9,778 nucleotides of DNA from Candidatus Kaiserbacteria bacterium RIFCSPLOWO2_01_FULL_54_20 (GCA_001783355.1 MFMA01000028.1:1-9778), one strand, 5' to 3'. Shown: positions 1 to 5,699, counted from the first letter of the stretch. The notes: generated by a model not told the origin, from the sequence alone. Program-made: numbers and translations.

Positions 1-19
1 GAACGTCCGCACCAGTCGC

Positions 20-48
20 TTGGGATGCTCTCTCCCTTGCGGTATATT
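20..48 (+). promoter_or_regulatory. candidate sigma70-type promoter P0, upstream of tuf
   Basis: The hexamer TTGGGA (20-25) and TATATT (43-48) are separated by exactly 17 nt, the usual spacing for a housekeeping sigma factor. It would start transcription near 55 and give tuf a leader of about 300 nt. It could also belong to a different transcript, because a second candidate lies closer to tuf. Confidence 0.45.
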
Positions 49-101
49 GTCCGGGACTTAACAGCACACCAGTGCCAAATGTACTGGACTAGTACAGTCG
101 C

Positions 102-131
102 TTGACGCTTGAGAGCCTATTCTGCTAGTAT
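102..131 (+). promoter_or_regulatory. candidate extended -10 promoter P1 for tuf
   Basis: TTGACG (102-107) and TAGTAT (126-131) are 18 nt apart, and TGC directly before the -10 forms an extended -10. Transcription would start near 138 and give a leader of about 215 nt before the tuf ATG. It matches consensus better than anything nearer to tuf. The tuf -10-like stretches at 291-345 are AT-rich but lack a matching -35. Confidence 0.55.
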
Positions 132-354
132 GTGCGGACGCACGCTCTGTGCGTATTCTTTTGCCCGAATTTCTCCGTGCGGCCTAGCAAACCGCGTCCG
201 CCACGTCGGCGGGAACGTAGGAAAGGAGGCAGGGAAGTACCGGAGCACCGAGTCCGCCAGTCGGCGGACTTACCCAAGCGTTGGCAAAGATTATAAATTA
301 TTAGTTAGCTAATTTTAGTACTTAGTATTTTTTACTTCGTACTTACTCATCTAT
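132..354 (+). other. structured tuf 5' leader with paired hairpins
   Basis: No convincing gene lies in 1-354; the open frame at 109-312 overlaps the promoter and has no family resemblance. The leader contains alternating GTGCG/CGCAC/GTGCG arms (132-153). It also has two related GC-rich hairpins, 198-212 (CCGCC/GGCGG) and 251-270 (AGTCCGCC, loop AGTC, GGCGGACT). An AAAGGAGG stretch (222-229) resembles a ribosome binding site but has no start codon at a useful distance. From 288 on the sequence turns AT-rich up to the tuf ATG, which has no Shine-Dalgarno sequence of its own. A role in controlling tuf translation or transcript stability is an inference. Confidence 0.4.
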
Positions 355-1554
355 ATGGCAGGAGAATTTAATCGAAGCAAGCCGCACATCAACGTCGGCA
401 CCATTGGTCACGTCGACCACGGCAAGACGACACTGACCGCGGCCATCCTCAACGTCCTCTCGAAGGCGGGGAACGGTTACACCGCGACAGTGAAGGGAGT
501 TGACGACATCGACAAGGCGCCTGAAGAGAAGGCGCGTGGTATCACCATCTCGCTCTCGCACTCCGAGTACGAGACGCCCGCTCGTCACTACGCACACGTC
601 GACGCGCCCGGTCACGCCGACTACATCAAGAACATGATAACGGGTGCCGCTCAAATGGACGGTGCTATCCTCGTTGTCGCCGCCAGCGACGGCGTCATGC
701 CCCAGACACGCGAGCACATTCTTCTCGCGCGCCAGGTCGGCGTGCCGAAGATAGTGGTATTCCTCAACAAAGTCGACCAAGTAGACGACAAAGATCTCGT
801 AGACCTCGTCGAAGAGGAAGTGCGCGATCTTCTCAACAAGTACGAATTCGACGGAAAGGCAACGCCTATCATCCGGGGGAGCGGTCTGAAAGCGCTCGAG
901 AATCCGGCTCCGGGTAATGAGTGGAGCGACAAGGTGATGGAGCTCGTCAAAGCACTCGACGAGTACATCCCACAGCCTGTGCGCGAACTCGACAAACCGT
1001 TCCTCATGCCTATCGAAGACGTCTTCTCTATCGAAGGCCGCGGCACCGTCGTTACGGGCCGTATCGAACGTGGCATCGTGAAGGTGGGTGAGGAAATTGA
1101 GATCGTCGGCATCAAAGACACGGCCAAGACGACCGTGACGGGTGTCGAGATGTTCAACAAATCACTCAAGGAAGGACAGGCCGGCGACAACGCGGGCGTG
1201 CTTCTTCGCGGCACCAAGAAAGAAGACGTGCACCGCGGACAAGTGCTTTGCGCACCGGGCTCTGTGAAGCCGCACACTGAATTCGAGTCGGAAGTCTACA
1301 TTCTGACCAAGGAGGAAGGGGGCCGTCACACGCCGTTCTTCTCCGGCTACAAGCCGCAGTTCTACATCCGTACTACCGACGTTACCGGCGAGGTGACGCT
1401 GAAGGAAGGGGTGGAGATGGTCATGCCGGGCGACACCGTGACTTTCAAGGTGAAGCTCGTCGGCCCGATCGCGCTTGAAGACAAGATGCGTTTCGCCATC
1501 CGTGAAGGTGGAAAAACGGTCGGTGCAGGTGTTGTGACCAAGATCGTGGCTTAA
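355..1554 (+). CDS. tuf: translation elongation factor Tu
   Basis: EF-Tu is the cytoplasmic GTPase that delivers aminoacyl-tRNA to the ribosome. The 399-aa product is about the usual family length. The GTPase domain shows the P-loop GHVDHGKT (18-25), RGIT switch I (61-64), DAPGH switch II (83-87), NKVD (138-141) and GSGLK (175-179). Domains II and III follow, with typical stretches such as [14 protein letters not shown] and the C-terminal [12 protein letters not shown]. Some motif residues differ from the E. coli pattern: DAPGH instead of DCPGH, NKVD instead of NKCD, GSGLK instead of GSALK. The ATG at 355 gives the conserved N-terminus ([21 protein letters not shown]) but lacks a ribosome binding site. 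The gene stands alone, followed by its own terminator, with no rpsJ or fusA visible. Confidence 0.98.
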   Translation: MAGEFNRSKPHINVGTIGHVDHGKTTLTAAILNVLSKAGNGYTATVKGVDDIDKAPEEKARGITISLSHSEYETPARHYAHVDAPGHADYIKNMITGAAQMDGAILVVAASDGVMPQTREHILLARQVGVPKIVVFLNKVDQVDDKDLVDLVEEEVRDLLNKYEFDGKATPIIRGSGLKALENPAPGNEWSDKVMELVKALDEYIPQPVRELDKPFLMPIEDVFSIEGRGTVVTGRIERGIVKVGEEIEIVGIKDTAKTTVTGVEMFNKSLKEGQAGDNAGVLLRGTKKEDVHRGQVLCAPGSVKPHTEFESEVYILTKEEGGRHTPFFSGYKPQFYIRTTDVTGEVTLKEGVEMVMPGDTVTFKVKLVGPIALEDKMRFAIREGGKTVGAGVVTKIVA

Positions 1555-1575
1555 AACCTAGATTTTCTCGCATCC

Positions 1576-1603
1576 AGAAAACCCGCCGAAAGGCGGGTTT
1601 TCT
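1576..1603 (+). terminator. intrinsic terminator of tuf
   Basis: AGAAAACCCGCC pairs perfectly with GGCGGGTTTTCT around a GAAA loop, 22 nt after the tuf stop. The T-run is part of the stem, so the hairpin can terminate from both strands. Closely related copies occur at 2338-2365 and 3090-3118. Confidence 0.9.
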
Positions 1604-1660
1604 CGTGTCGCGAGCATGGGATACACTATAGGTATTATTGGCCTCATTAGTAGAAGCAGT

Positions 1661-2305
1661 ATGCACACAGCACCCACGCATTCTCTTATCAAACTTCTCA
1701 TTCTCCTCGGACTCGTGCTTTTCGGTATCAGCATCGCATCGGCGAAAACAGTACCCGCTTCCGCCGTGCGCAACTGCGACCGCTCAAACGCTCCCATCAT
1801 CAACGTGACACAGAAAGTCGTGCACACGGTTGATTCCGGGCAGGCCGGCAACAACTGGGCGTTCGACGATCTCAATCGGCAGATGAAAGTCTATGACAAC
1901 GGCGACGGCACGTTCTGCGTCGAGTCGACGAATGAGGGGAAGTTCGATTCACAGGGAGGACAGCGGAGCCCCGGAAACACCGGCGTTCTCACGGGCAATG
2001 AAGACGGCACTTTCAAGGGCGGCTACCAGGCGGTCATAACCGGCACCTTGCTTGAGGAACCGCTCTGGCCGACGAACGGAAACGTCGGCACGACCGATTA
2101 CCAGTGCGACATCAACGGCAACTGCCCGGGCTACATCAGCTGGCCGGGTCAGTACTTCGCGCCGGGCTTCGGATTCGCCTACGACTTCTGGGGTTGGGCG
2201 TACAAGTACCAAAATTGCGTCTGGGTCAACGCCTCGACCGGCAACCAAGGAGACATTCTCTGCGGCGCCTCCGGCGGTGGCGGTGCTCCCGGCGACCCGA
2301 ACTAG
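1661..2305 (+). CDS. secreted six-cysteine, glycine-rich hypothetical protein
   Basis: I do not recognise a named family. The ATG at 1661 gives 214 aa. It starts with a clear Sec signal peptide: hydrophobic core LIKLLILLGLVLFGISI (9-25) and a likely cleavage after SIASA (28). The mature part has six cysteines (39, 86, 149, 155, 186, 201), which could form disulfides outside the cytoplasm. It contains GDGTFCVEST (81-90), a Thr/Gly-rich middle (TFKGGYQAVITGTL), an aromatic stretch (168-184) and a Gly-rich tail. The frame is open back to 1616, but that start precedes the only -10-like box nearby (TACACT, 1622-1627) and would spoil the signal peptide. No ribosome binding site is obvious. It lies between two terminators, so it is probably transcribed alone. 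A surface or envelope role is inferred only from the signal peptide. Confidence 0.75.
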   Translation: MHTAPTHSLIKLLILLGLVLFGISIASAKTVPASAVRNCDRSNAPIINVTQKVVHTVDSGQAGNNWAFDDLNRQMKVYDNGDGTFCVESTNEGKFDSQGGQRSPGNTGVLTGNEDGTFKGGYQAVITGTLLEEPLWPTNGNVGTTDYQCDINGNCPGYISWPGQYFAPGFGFAYDFWGWAYKYQNCVWVNASTGNQGDILCGASGGGGAPGDPN

Positions 2306-2318
2306 CGTCGCGTAATCT

Positions 2319-2334
2319 AAGGGAAAAGTCCCTT
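2319..2334 (+). terminator. short hairpin upstream of the main terminator
   Basis: AAGGGA (2319-2324), loop AAAG, TCCCTT (2329-2334) form a small hairpin directly before the main terminator at 2338. It may add to termination of the secreted-protein gene or simply protect the mRNA end. Confidence 0.4.
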
Positions 2335-2337
2335 TGC

Positions 2338-2365
2338 AGAAAACCCGCCGAAAGGCGGGTTTTCT
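2338..2365 (+). terminator. intrinsic terminator after the secreted-protein gene
   Basis: AGAAAACCCGCC, GAAA loop, GGCGGGTTTTCT. The 28-nt hairpin is identical to the tuf terminator. Its 3' arm lies directly upstream of the next gene's -10 box at 2372. Confidence 0.88.
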
Positions 2366-2368
2366 TGA

Positions 2369-2383
2369 TGGTATTGTTACTAC
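2369..2383 (+). promoter_or_regulatory. extended -10 promoter, leaderless type, for the gene at 2384
   Basis: TGG followed by TATTGT (2372-2377), then 6 nt, then ATG. No ribosome binding site fits between, so transcription probably begins at the ATG. There is no recognisable -35; the terminator arm GGCGGG occupies that region. Confidence 0.6.
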
Positions 2384-3052
2384 ATGCTCGGGATACGTAT
2401 GCGTGAACGGATAAAGGTAAATCCGGGCGTACACCAGAAAGACGGAAAGTGGTTTTTGCGGATTGATGACCGTTCCGACGGTGTCGCAATAGACCCCGAC
2501 ATCGCCAGCGTTATCAAAGCATCGATGTGGGTCGAAAAACATCAAAGATCAAACGATATTCTCAGGAATTATTTCCAAAATATAAATTGTCATCAAGTAG
2601 CCCTTTTCTCTGCCGGAGTTCTGCGGGCGGAAGGGATGAGCGAACGCAGTAACTACGAGGTGTCACTTTTCAAACTGAACGAATTCAAGAAATATAAGAC
2701 AGTGGCAGAGTTTACCGAATACCTGCAAAGGCAGCTTGGTAACAAATTGGGCGTCGCTCAGATCATCGAATTAAAATCGCCGGTATCGGAGGACATATCC
2801 GTTTCAACTCGTCTGATGCACTCTTTTCTTGCCGGGGTTGATCCTCTCGGCCGCGTTGTTTGCTACGAAAAAAGAGGGGCGAGGGATCCTTTTCGTATCG
2901 TACCGTTAGAGAAGATTTTCCGAGAAAGGTGGTATCAACCACCTTCAGATTTCGCTTGGGCGGCGAGGCCGATAGAAGATATCGAAGGTAGTGAGGGCGC
3001 TGAGTCCGCGAGAAGAGAAATTGAAAAGATAACTATGGCGCAAAAGCCATGA
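2384..3052 (+). CDS. hypothetical 222-aa protein, possible Cys/His hydrolase
   Basis: No family is recognised with confidence. The protein is soluble, with no signal peptide or membrane segment. The central part has NCHQVALFSAGVL (68-80), a cysteine at the start of a likely helix. Further on is MHSFLAGVDPLGRVVCYEKRG (145-165), a histidine at the start of a likely strand. This arrangement recalls the Cys-then-His order of NlpC/P60-like peptidases and amidases, so C69 and H146 are candidate catalytic residues. That is an inference from local pattern only; the classic DCSG motif is absent. The last 25 residues are acidic then charged, probably disordered. The start at 2384 fits the -10 spacing; an alternative ATG lies at 2399. 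A terminator follows at 3090. Confidence 0.7.
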   Translation: MLGIRMRERIKVNPGVHQKDGKWFLRIDDRSDGVAIDPDIASVIKASMWVEKHQRSNDILRNYFQNINCHQVALFSAGVLRAEGMSERSNYEVSLFKLNEFKKYKTVAEFTEYLQRQLGNKLGVAQIIELKSPVSEDISVSTRLMHSFLAGVDPLGRVVCYEKRGARDPFRIVPLEKIFRERWYQPPSDFAWAARPIEDIEGSEGAESARREIEKITMAQKP

Positions 3053-3089
3053 CCAAAAGACGGCTTAAAACCTAGATTTTCTAGCACCC

Positions 3090-3118
3090 AGAAAACCCGC
3101 CTCCTCGGCGGGTTTTCT
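3090..3118 (+). terminator. bidirectional intrinsic terminator between convergent genes
   Basis: AGAAAACCCGCC (3090-3101), loop TCCTC, GGCGGGTTTTCT (3107-3118). It lies between the plus-strand gene ending at 3052 and the minus-strand NYN gene ending at 3123, and the palindromic T/A arms would serve both. The 5' flank (3062-3082) is identical over 21 nt to the tuf stop region (1548-1568). Confidence 0.88.
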
Positions 3119-3122
3119 CGTG

Positions 3123-3722
3123 CTATTCAAGTAAACTTTTCTGAATCGTGGCAAATTCGAGTACTTCCGAATTTCGTATCAGAACCGTTCTGTCTGTAGT
3201 GTACGAAAGTCCTTTGTTTGGTTGTGACTCGAAGCCTAGATATACACAGCCTACTTTCCTGTCGCGCACCTCTTTAACAGCTGGCTGCAGATCAGAATCG
3301 GAGCTACCTAAAATTATTTCCTTTGCTTTCTTCTCACACGCGAGACTCACCATATCAACGGCGATCTTCACGTCCACGCCCTTTTCTTTAAATACAAGGA
3401 CTTTCTTCCTGCGTTCGCCATCCTCTAACTGCCCTCTGACTCGTCCGGTCAAAACCACTTCAAAACCTTGTTGCTCAAGGTGATTTTTCAACAAACGTTG
3501 TTCTTCGATTAGTTGCTGTGACTTTTCCCTGCTCTCTTCGTGCATTTTGAGTCGAGCAAAATAAAACACCTTTCGCTTAACACCAGTCCCGGCCAATACT
3601 TTATCGAGCAATCCTTTGAAATCGTATTCATGCCAGCCTGGTCTCTTTTTCTCAACCTCCTTAAAAACAGCCTTGATCTTGCCCTTGAAGTTTTCTCCGT
3701 CGATAAGCAATATCGTTTCCAT
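3123..3722 (-). CDS. NYN/PIN-like (LabA/DUF88-type) domain protein, putative RNase
   Basis: NYN domains share the PIN nuclease fold and use clustered acidic residues to bind metal and cut RNA; some members are regulatory. The 199-aa product begins METILLIDGENF with Asp8 at the end of the first strand. It has a helical, charged segment (60-85), then EKGVDVKIAVDMVSLACE (113-130) with Asp117 and Asp123, and ILGSSDSDLQPAVKEV (137-152) with Asp142 and Asp144. These are the expected acidic positions of the fold. The frame is open to a TTG at 3794, but those extra 24 codons cover a hairpin and look non-coding. ATG 3722 lies 7 nt after TAGGAT, which fits leaderless expression. The cellular target is unknown. 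The short C-terminal tail after residue 165 (ESQPNKGLSYTTDRTVLI) looks like the last strand and helix. Confidence 0.85.
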   Translation of the reverse strand: METILLIDGENFKGKIKAVFKEVEKKRPGWHEYDFKGLLDKVLAGTGVKRKVFYFARLKMHEESREKSQQLIEEQRLLKNHLEQQGFEVVLTGRVRGQLEDGERRKKVLVFKEKGVDVKIAVDMVSLACEKKAKEIILGSSDSDLQPAVKEVRDRKVGCVYLGFESQPNKGLSYTTDRTVLIRNSEVLEFATIQKSLLE

Positions 3723-3729
3723 TTGCATT

Positions 3730-3738
3730 ATCCTATCA
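3730..3738 (-). promoter_or_regulatory. extended -10, leaderless type, for the NYN gene
   Basis: On the minus strand TGA precedes TAGGAT (3735-3730), and 7 nt separate it from the ATG at 3722. There is no Shine-Dalgarno sequence. Confidence 0.5.
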
Positions 3739-3753
3739 CCGGGGAATTCAAAA

Positions 3754-3781
3754 CCCCAGCGAACCTTGCGGTCAGCTGGGG
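3754..3781 (-). terminator. hairpin terminator upstream of the NYN gene
   Basis: Reading the minus strand, CCCCAGC (3781-3775) pairs with GCTGGGG (3760-3754). An inner GACC/GGTT stem is closed by a GCAA tetraloop, and TTTTG follows. It is a plausible intrinsic terminator for the membrane-protein gene ending at 3879, or an attenuator for the strong promoter just upstream (3795-3822). Confidence 0.65.
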
Positions 3782-3794
3782 CGTGTATATCCAA

Positions 3795-3822
3795 ACTATA
3801 GTCATAGCTCGTGAAGTGTCAA
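3795..3822 (-). promoter_or_regulatory. near-consensus sigma70-type promoter pointing at the NYN gene
   Basis: On the minus strand TTGACA (3822-3817), 16 nt, TATAGT (3800-3795). Transcription would start near 3788 and run straight into the hairpin at 3781-3754. Confidence 0.55.
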
Positions 3823-3878
3823 TGGGGGGCATAGGATAGTCCAAGTATCCTCAATTTGCTCGGTGGATTCGGAGAACA

Positions 3879-4205
3879 CTAGTTTCCTTTCATCCGTCCT
3901 ACAAAAATTGCGGTTTCTCCTACTATTCTTGGAGAGAACGTACCCGCGATGACAAAAGAAATTAGAAAGTAATAAGAGTAAAATAATGATCCAAAGATTC
4001 CAATCAGCAGGAAGAAGAACAGAAGGAGTTTTCTGACAATTCCGCGCGGTAGCCAAGAGCTGAGGAGCGCACCGGAGATAGCAGCTAGAGTGTGTTCTAA
4101 CTCTTTTATGTTTTCTTCGCTCAAACCCGAAGACTCTTTGTTATCCAGGATTTTCTTGGTTGCATCGAACATTTTCTGCAACTGTTGATGTTTCGATTCG
4201 TCCAT
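3879..4205 (-). CDS. small membrane protein with cytoplasmic helical domain
   Basis: Unrecognised 108-aa protein. The first half (1-55) is polar and helix-forming (KHQQLQKMFDATKKILDNKE, then LSEENIKELEHTLAAISGAL). The second half has a long hydrophobic stretch, about 58-90 (KLLLFFFLLIGIFGSLFYSYYFLISFVIAG), which is long enough for two closely spaced membrane helices. A short loop and a basic C-terminus (VGRMKGN) follow. The ATG at 4205 is 6 nt after TATAGT. The frame continues upstream to 4364, but that part covers the repeat and terminator region and is not expected to be coding. No partner is evident from the neighbours. Confidence 0.75.
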   Translation of the reverse strand: MDESKHQQLQKMFDATKKILDNKESSGLSEENIKELEHTLAAISGALLSSWLPRGIVRKLLLFFFLLIGIFGSLFYSYYFLISFVIAGTFSPRIVGETAIFVGRMKGN

Positions 4206-4211
4206 AGACGG

Positions 4212-4220
4212 ACTATAGCA
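4212..4220 (-). promoter_or_regulatory. extended -10, leaderless type, for the membrane-protein gene
   Basis: On the minus strand TGC then TATAGT (4217-4212), 6 nt, ATG at 4205. No ribosome binding site and no clear -35. Confidence 0.65.
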
Positions 4221-4274
4221 ATAATACGCAGGAGAGAAAAGAAGAAATTTTGCCCAGGCCTGCCTGCCGGCAGG

Positions 4275-4287
4275 GAATTCGGCGGGG
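4275..4287 (+). repeat. dispersed repeat GAATTCGGCGGG, copy 1
   Basis: Exact copy of a 12-mer found four times in the window, all intergenic and in the same orientation. Here it is followed by GGATTTGA and preceded by the palindrome CCTGCCGGCAGG (4263-4274). Confidence 0.7.
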
Positions 4288-4303
4288 ATTTGAAAATGAG
4301 AAG

Positions 4304-4334
4304 GCCGCGAGTGCTTTTGCGGCCATCTCGCGGC
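4304..4334 (-). terminator. hairpin terminator of the winged-helix gene
   Basis: GCCGCGAG (4304-4311) and CTCGCGGC (4327-4334) are perfect inverted repeats. A nested GGCCGC/GCGGCC alternative exists. On the minus strand the stem is followed by CTTCTCATTTTC, a weak T-rich tail. It lies 27 nt after the stop of the gene at 4361-4714. Confidence 0.6.
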
Positions 4335-4360
4335 TTTAAATGTTGGCGAACAAACGTGGG

Positions 4361-4714
4361 TCACTTTGCCAGCACGTAACCAATCCCGTACTCGCTCCGA
4401 ACAGGGTCTTCGAGCGTCTGGCTTTCCTTGCTTCCTGCCCGGAGAGCTCGGCGAAGTTTGCCGGCCCTCGCACGCAGCGTATTTTCGAGGTTGATATCCA
4501 GAGCGTCCATGAGGACTCTCTTGCTATGCGTTCTCGCGGGATCCCCGCTTGCGAGTTGAAGCAACAGGTTGGTGACCTCGGGGGCCAGTCTGACCCTGCT
4601 GCCGTCGACCTTGAGCATCTTGGTCTCGGGGTAAAACACCGCGTGCCCGCTCCAGAAGGTGAAAGTTTTCCGAGTCGCGGGTTTTGCGGCGGTCGTCAGT
4701 CCGGGTGTTGTCAT
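4361..4714 (-). CDS. orphan OmpR/PhoB-type winged-helix DNA-binding protein
   Basis: The 117-aa product consists of a Thr/Ala-rich N-terminal tail (1-19) and a domain matching the C-terminal output domain of OmpR/PhoB regulators. It shows initial strands (TFTFWSGHAVFYPETKMLKVDGSRVRLAPE, 17-46) and LLLQLASGDPARTHSKRVLMDAL (50-72). The helix with ENTLRARAGKLRRAL (77-91) corresponds to the recognition helix region. It closes with RSEYGIGYVLAK (106-117), the family's final hairpin (usually RGVGYRL). There is no receiver domain in this frame or upstream, so it is either a stand-alone regulator or works with a separate signalling protein. ATG 4714 has an AAGGA ribosome binding site 5 nt upstream and a good promoter. 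The frame is open to 4909, but those codons overlap the promoter. DNA target unknown. Confidence 0.85.
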   Translation of the reverse strand: MTTPGLTTAAKPATRKTFTFWSGHAVFYPETKMLKVDGSRVRLAPEVTNLLLQLASGDPARTHSKRVLMDALDINLENTLRARAGKLRRALRAGSKESQTLEDPVRSEYGIGYVLAK

Positions 4715-4739
4715 CGCGGTCCTTGCTCCGTGGGCCTGT

Positions 4740-4777
4740 GGTTTAGCGTCGTATGAAGTCCGAGGGGATACTAAACC
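4740..4777. promoter_or_regulatory. inverted repeat overlapping the winged-helix gene promoter
   Basis: GGTTTAG (4740-4746) and CTAAACC (4771-4777) are perfect 7-bp inverted repeats. The right arm overlaps the -10 of the winged-helix gene. It could be an operator, perhaps for autoregulation, but seven bases can recur by chance. Confidence 0.3.
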
Positions 4778-4796
4778 AACACCATGATGATGACAA
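4768..4796 (-). promoter_or_regulatory. sigma70-type promoter of the winged-helix gene
   Basis: On the minus strand TTGTCA (4796-4791), 17 nt, TAGTAT (4773-4768). The leader would be about 45 nt, including the AAGGA ribosome binding site at 4724-4720. Confidence 0.7.
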
Positions 4797-4813
4797 GCGC
4801 GTCCTGCGGAGAT

Positions 4814-4826
4814 ACATCTGGCGGGG
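4814..4826 (+). repeat. variant copy of the GAATTCGGCGGG repeat
   Basis: CATCTGGCGGGG followed by ATTTGA shares the 13-mer GGCGGGGATTTGA with copy 1 (4281-4293). It lies just before the -10 of the acetyltransferase gene. Confidence 0.5.
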
Positions 4827-4829
4827 ATT

Positions 4830-4838
4830 TGATATTGT
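4830..4838 (+). promoter_or_regulatory. extended -10, leaderless type, for the acetyltransferase gene
   Basis: TGA then TATTGT (4833-4838), 6 nt, ATG at 4845. The repeat's GGCGGGG occupies the region upstream. This also argues against the TTG at 4839 as start. Confidence 0.6.
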
Positions 4839-4844
4839 TTGAGC

Positions 4845-5375
4845 ATGGAGCTTGTAGAGCCGTCGGTTGAGTACAAGGACTCGTTCATCGAGGCGGTTAA
4901 GGAATACAAGAGCGAAGCGGAGTCAGAGCCGATCCGCAGCTACCGCAATCTTTCAATACAAGGGCTTGAAGCAGATTTTGAATCGTTCGTCGAGCGAGAG
5001 CGGAGTCATGCGGAGGGGAAGAATCAGCAGGAAGGATATGTTCCACAGACGGAATTCTGGCTTGTCGACGGGGGAGAATATATCGGGCACGTGAGGGTTC
5101 GTCAGCGGCTTACAGAGCATCTACTCCAGATCGGTGGGCACATCGGGTACGATATCCGGCCGGGTAAGCGAGGCAAAGGATACGGCAATAAGATCCTTGC
5201 GCTCGGGCTTCAGAAAGCGAGAGAAATGGGAATTGAAAAGGTACGCATTACCTGCGACGTAGACAACGTACCCTCGCGCAAGATTATTGAGAAGAATGGC
5301 GGTGTGCTAGATAGCGAAATCCCGAATCCGGAGACCGGAGTCAATAAAGCTCGATTCTGGATTGAAAATAAATAG
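4845..5375 (+). CDS. GNAT family N-acetyltransferase
   Basis: GNAT enzymes move an acetyl group from acetyl-CoA to an amine. The 176-aa product resembles the COG3981 type (predicted acetyltransferases). It has an N-terminal helical region (1-57), PQTEFWLVDGGEYIGHVRVRQRL (67-89), then HIGYDIRPGKRGKGYGNKIL (99-118). The last stretch contains the acetyl-CoA pyrophosphate loop R-G-K-G-Y-G at 109-114. KVRITCDVDNVPSRKIIEKNGGVL (132-155) is the motif B region where the side chain of an Asn often lines the active site. The substrate cannot be told from sequence. The preferred ATG is 4845; a TTG two codons upstream overlaps the base after the -10. It stands alone, divergent from the winged-helix regulator 130 bp away, which may or may not control it. 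Confidence 0.9.
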   Translation: MELVEPSVEYKDSFIEAVKEYKSEAESEPIRSYRNLSIQGLEADFESFVERERSHAEGKNQQEGYVPQTEFWLVDGGEYIGHVRVRQRLTEHLLQIGGHIGYDIRPGKRGKGYGNKILALGLQKAREMGIEKVRITCDVDNVPSRKIIEKNGGVLDSEIPNPETGVNKARFWIENK

Positions 5376-5402
5376 ACGCGAAACCCGGTTTGCCCGGACC
5401 TG

Positions 5403-5457
5403 CCCCGTGAGATGCGAAGCTATCTCATGGGGGAATTCGGCGGGCGGGGGTAGCTTC
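5403..5457 (+). terminator. alternative hairpins after the acetyltransferase gene
   Basis: CCCCGTGAGAT (5403-5413) pairs with ATCTCATGGGG (5422-5432) with one G-T wobble. The loop sequence GAAGCTA (5416-5422) can instead pair with TAGCTTC (5451-5457), which is followed by TTT. The two folds exclude each other. The second has the more terminator-like tail, and the region separates two convergent genes. Confidence 0.45.
5433..5444 (+). repeat. dispersed repeat GAATTCGGCGGG, copy 2
   Basis: Exact 12-mer, extended by CGGGGG. That extension is shared with the variant at 6560-6577. It lies between the two arms of the second hairpin. Confidence 0.65.
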
Positions 5458-5458
5458 T

Positions 5459-5683
5459 TTAAGCAACCGCGGGGAGGGCAAGTGAGTGTTTGCCGACGAT
5501 TACTCTGCCAAAGTTCTTTTTGCCGATTTTCTCGCTCGCGCCGATAATCTCGATATTGAGCGTATTTCCTTTCTTGTCCACATCCACAAGGATTTCGGGA
5601 GCGATTTCAAGTGTTTTTGCAACCACGCCCGCGCGCAACGAGACGTTCAATGCATCAACCTCTTTATCGTATATTATTTCCAT
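5459..5683 (-). CDS. DUF2283-like small protein
   Basis: The 74-aa sequence begins MEIIYDKEVDALNVSLRAG and continues VAKTLEIAPEILVDVDKKGNTLNIEIIGASEKI. This is the pattern of DUF2283 proteins: an acidic Y-D-x-E-x-D-A-L start, then E-x-x-x-x-I-x-x-D-x-D-x-x-G-x-x-x-x-I-E-I-L-x-A-S. The family's biochemical role is not established. The C-terminal 20 residues (NFGRVIVGKHSLALPAVA) go beyond the core domain. ATG 5683 lies 7 nt after TATTCT. It is divergent from the small basic gene at 5725 and convergent with the acetyltransferase. Whether it pairs with the divergent gene is unknown. Confidence 0.82.
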   Translation of the reverse strand: MEIIYDKEVDALNVSLRAGVVAKTLEIAPEILVDVDKKGNTLNIEIIGASEKIGKKNFGRVIVGKHSLALPAVA

Positions 5684-5690
5684 TGCGATG

Positions 5691-5699
5691 AGAATATCA
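5691..5699 (-). promoter_or_regulatory. extended -10, leaderless type, for the DUF2283-like gene
   Basis: On the minus strand TGA then TATTCT (5696-5691), 7 nt, ATG at 5683. No ribosome binding site. Confidence 0.6.

Noticed and set aside
109..312. 67-codon open frame in the tuf leader
   Set aside because: It overlaps the best tuf promoter, covers hairpins, has no ribosome binding site or recognisable product.
343..1277. Minus-strand open frames inside tuf
   Set aside because: They are antisense shadows of a highly conserved gene with strong codon bias.
3723..3794. N-terminal extension of the NYN protein to a TTG at 3794
   Set aside because: The extra codons cover a terminator hairpin and the promoter; the conserved domain begins exactly at ATG 3722.
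5362..5547. 61-codon plus-strand frame after the acetyltransferase
   Set aside because: It overlaps the alternative hairpins and the DUF2283-like gene on the other strand, with no start signal.
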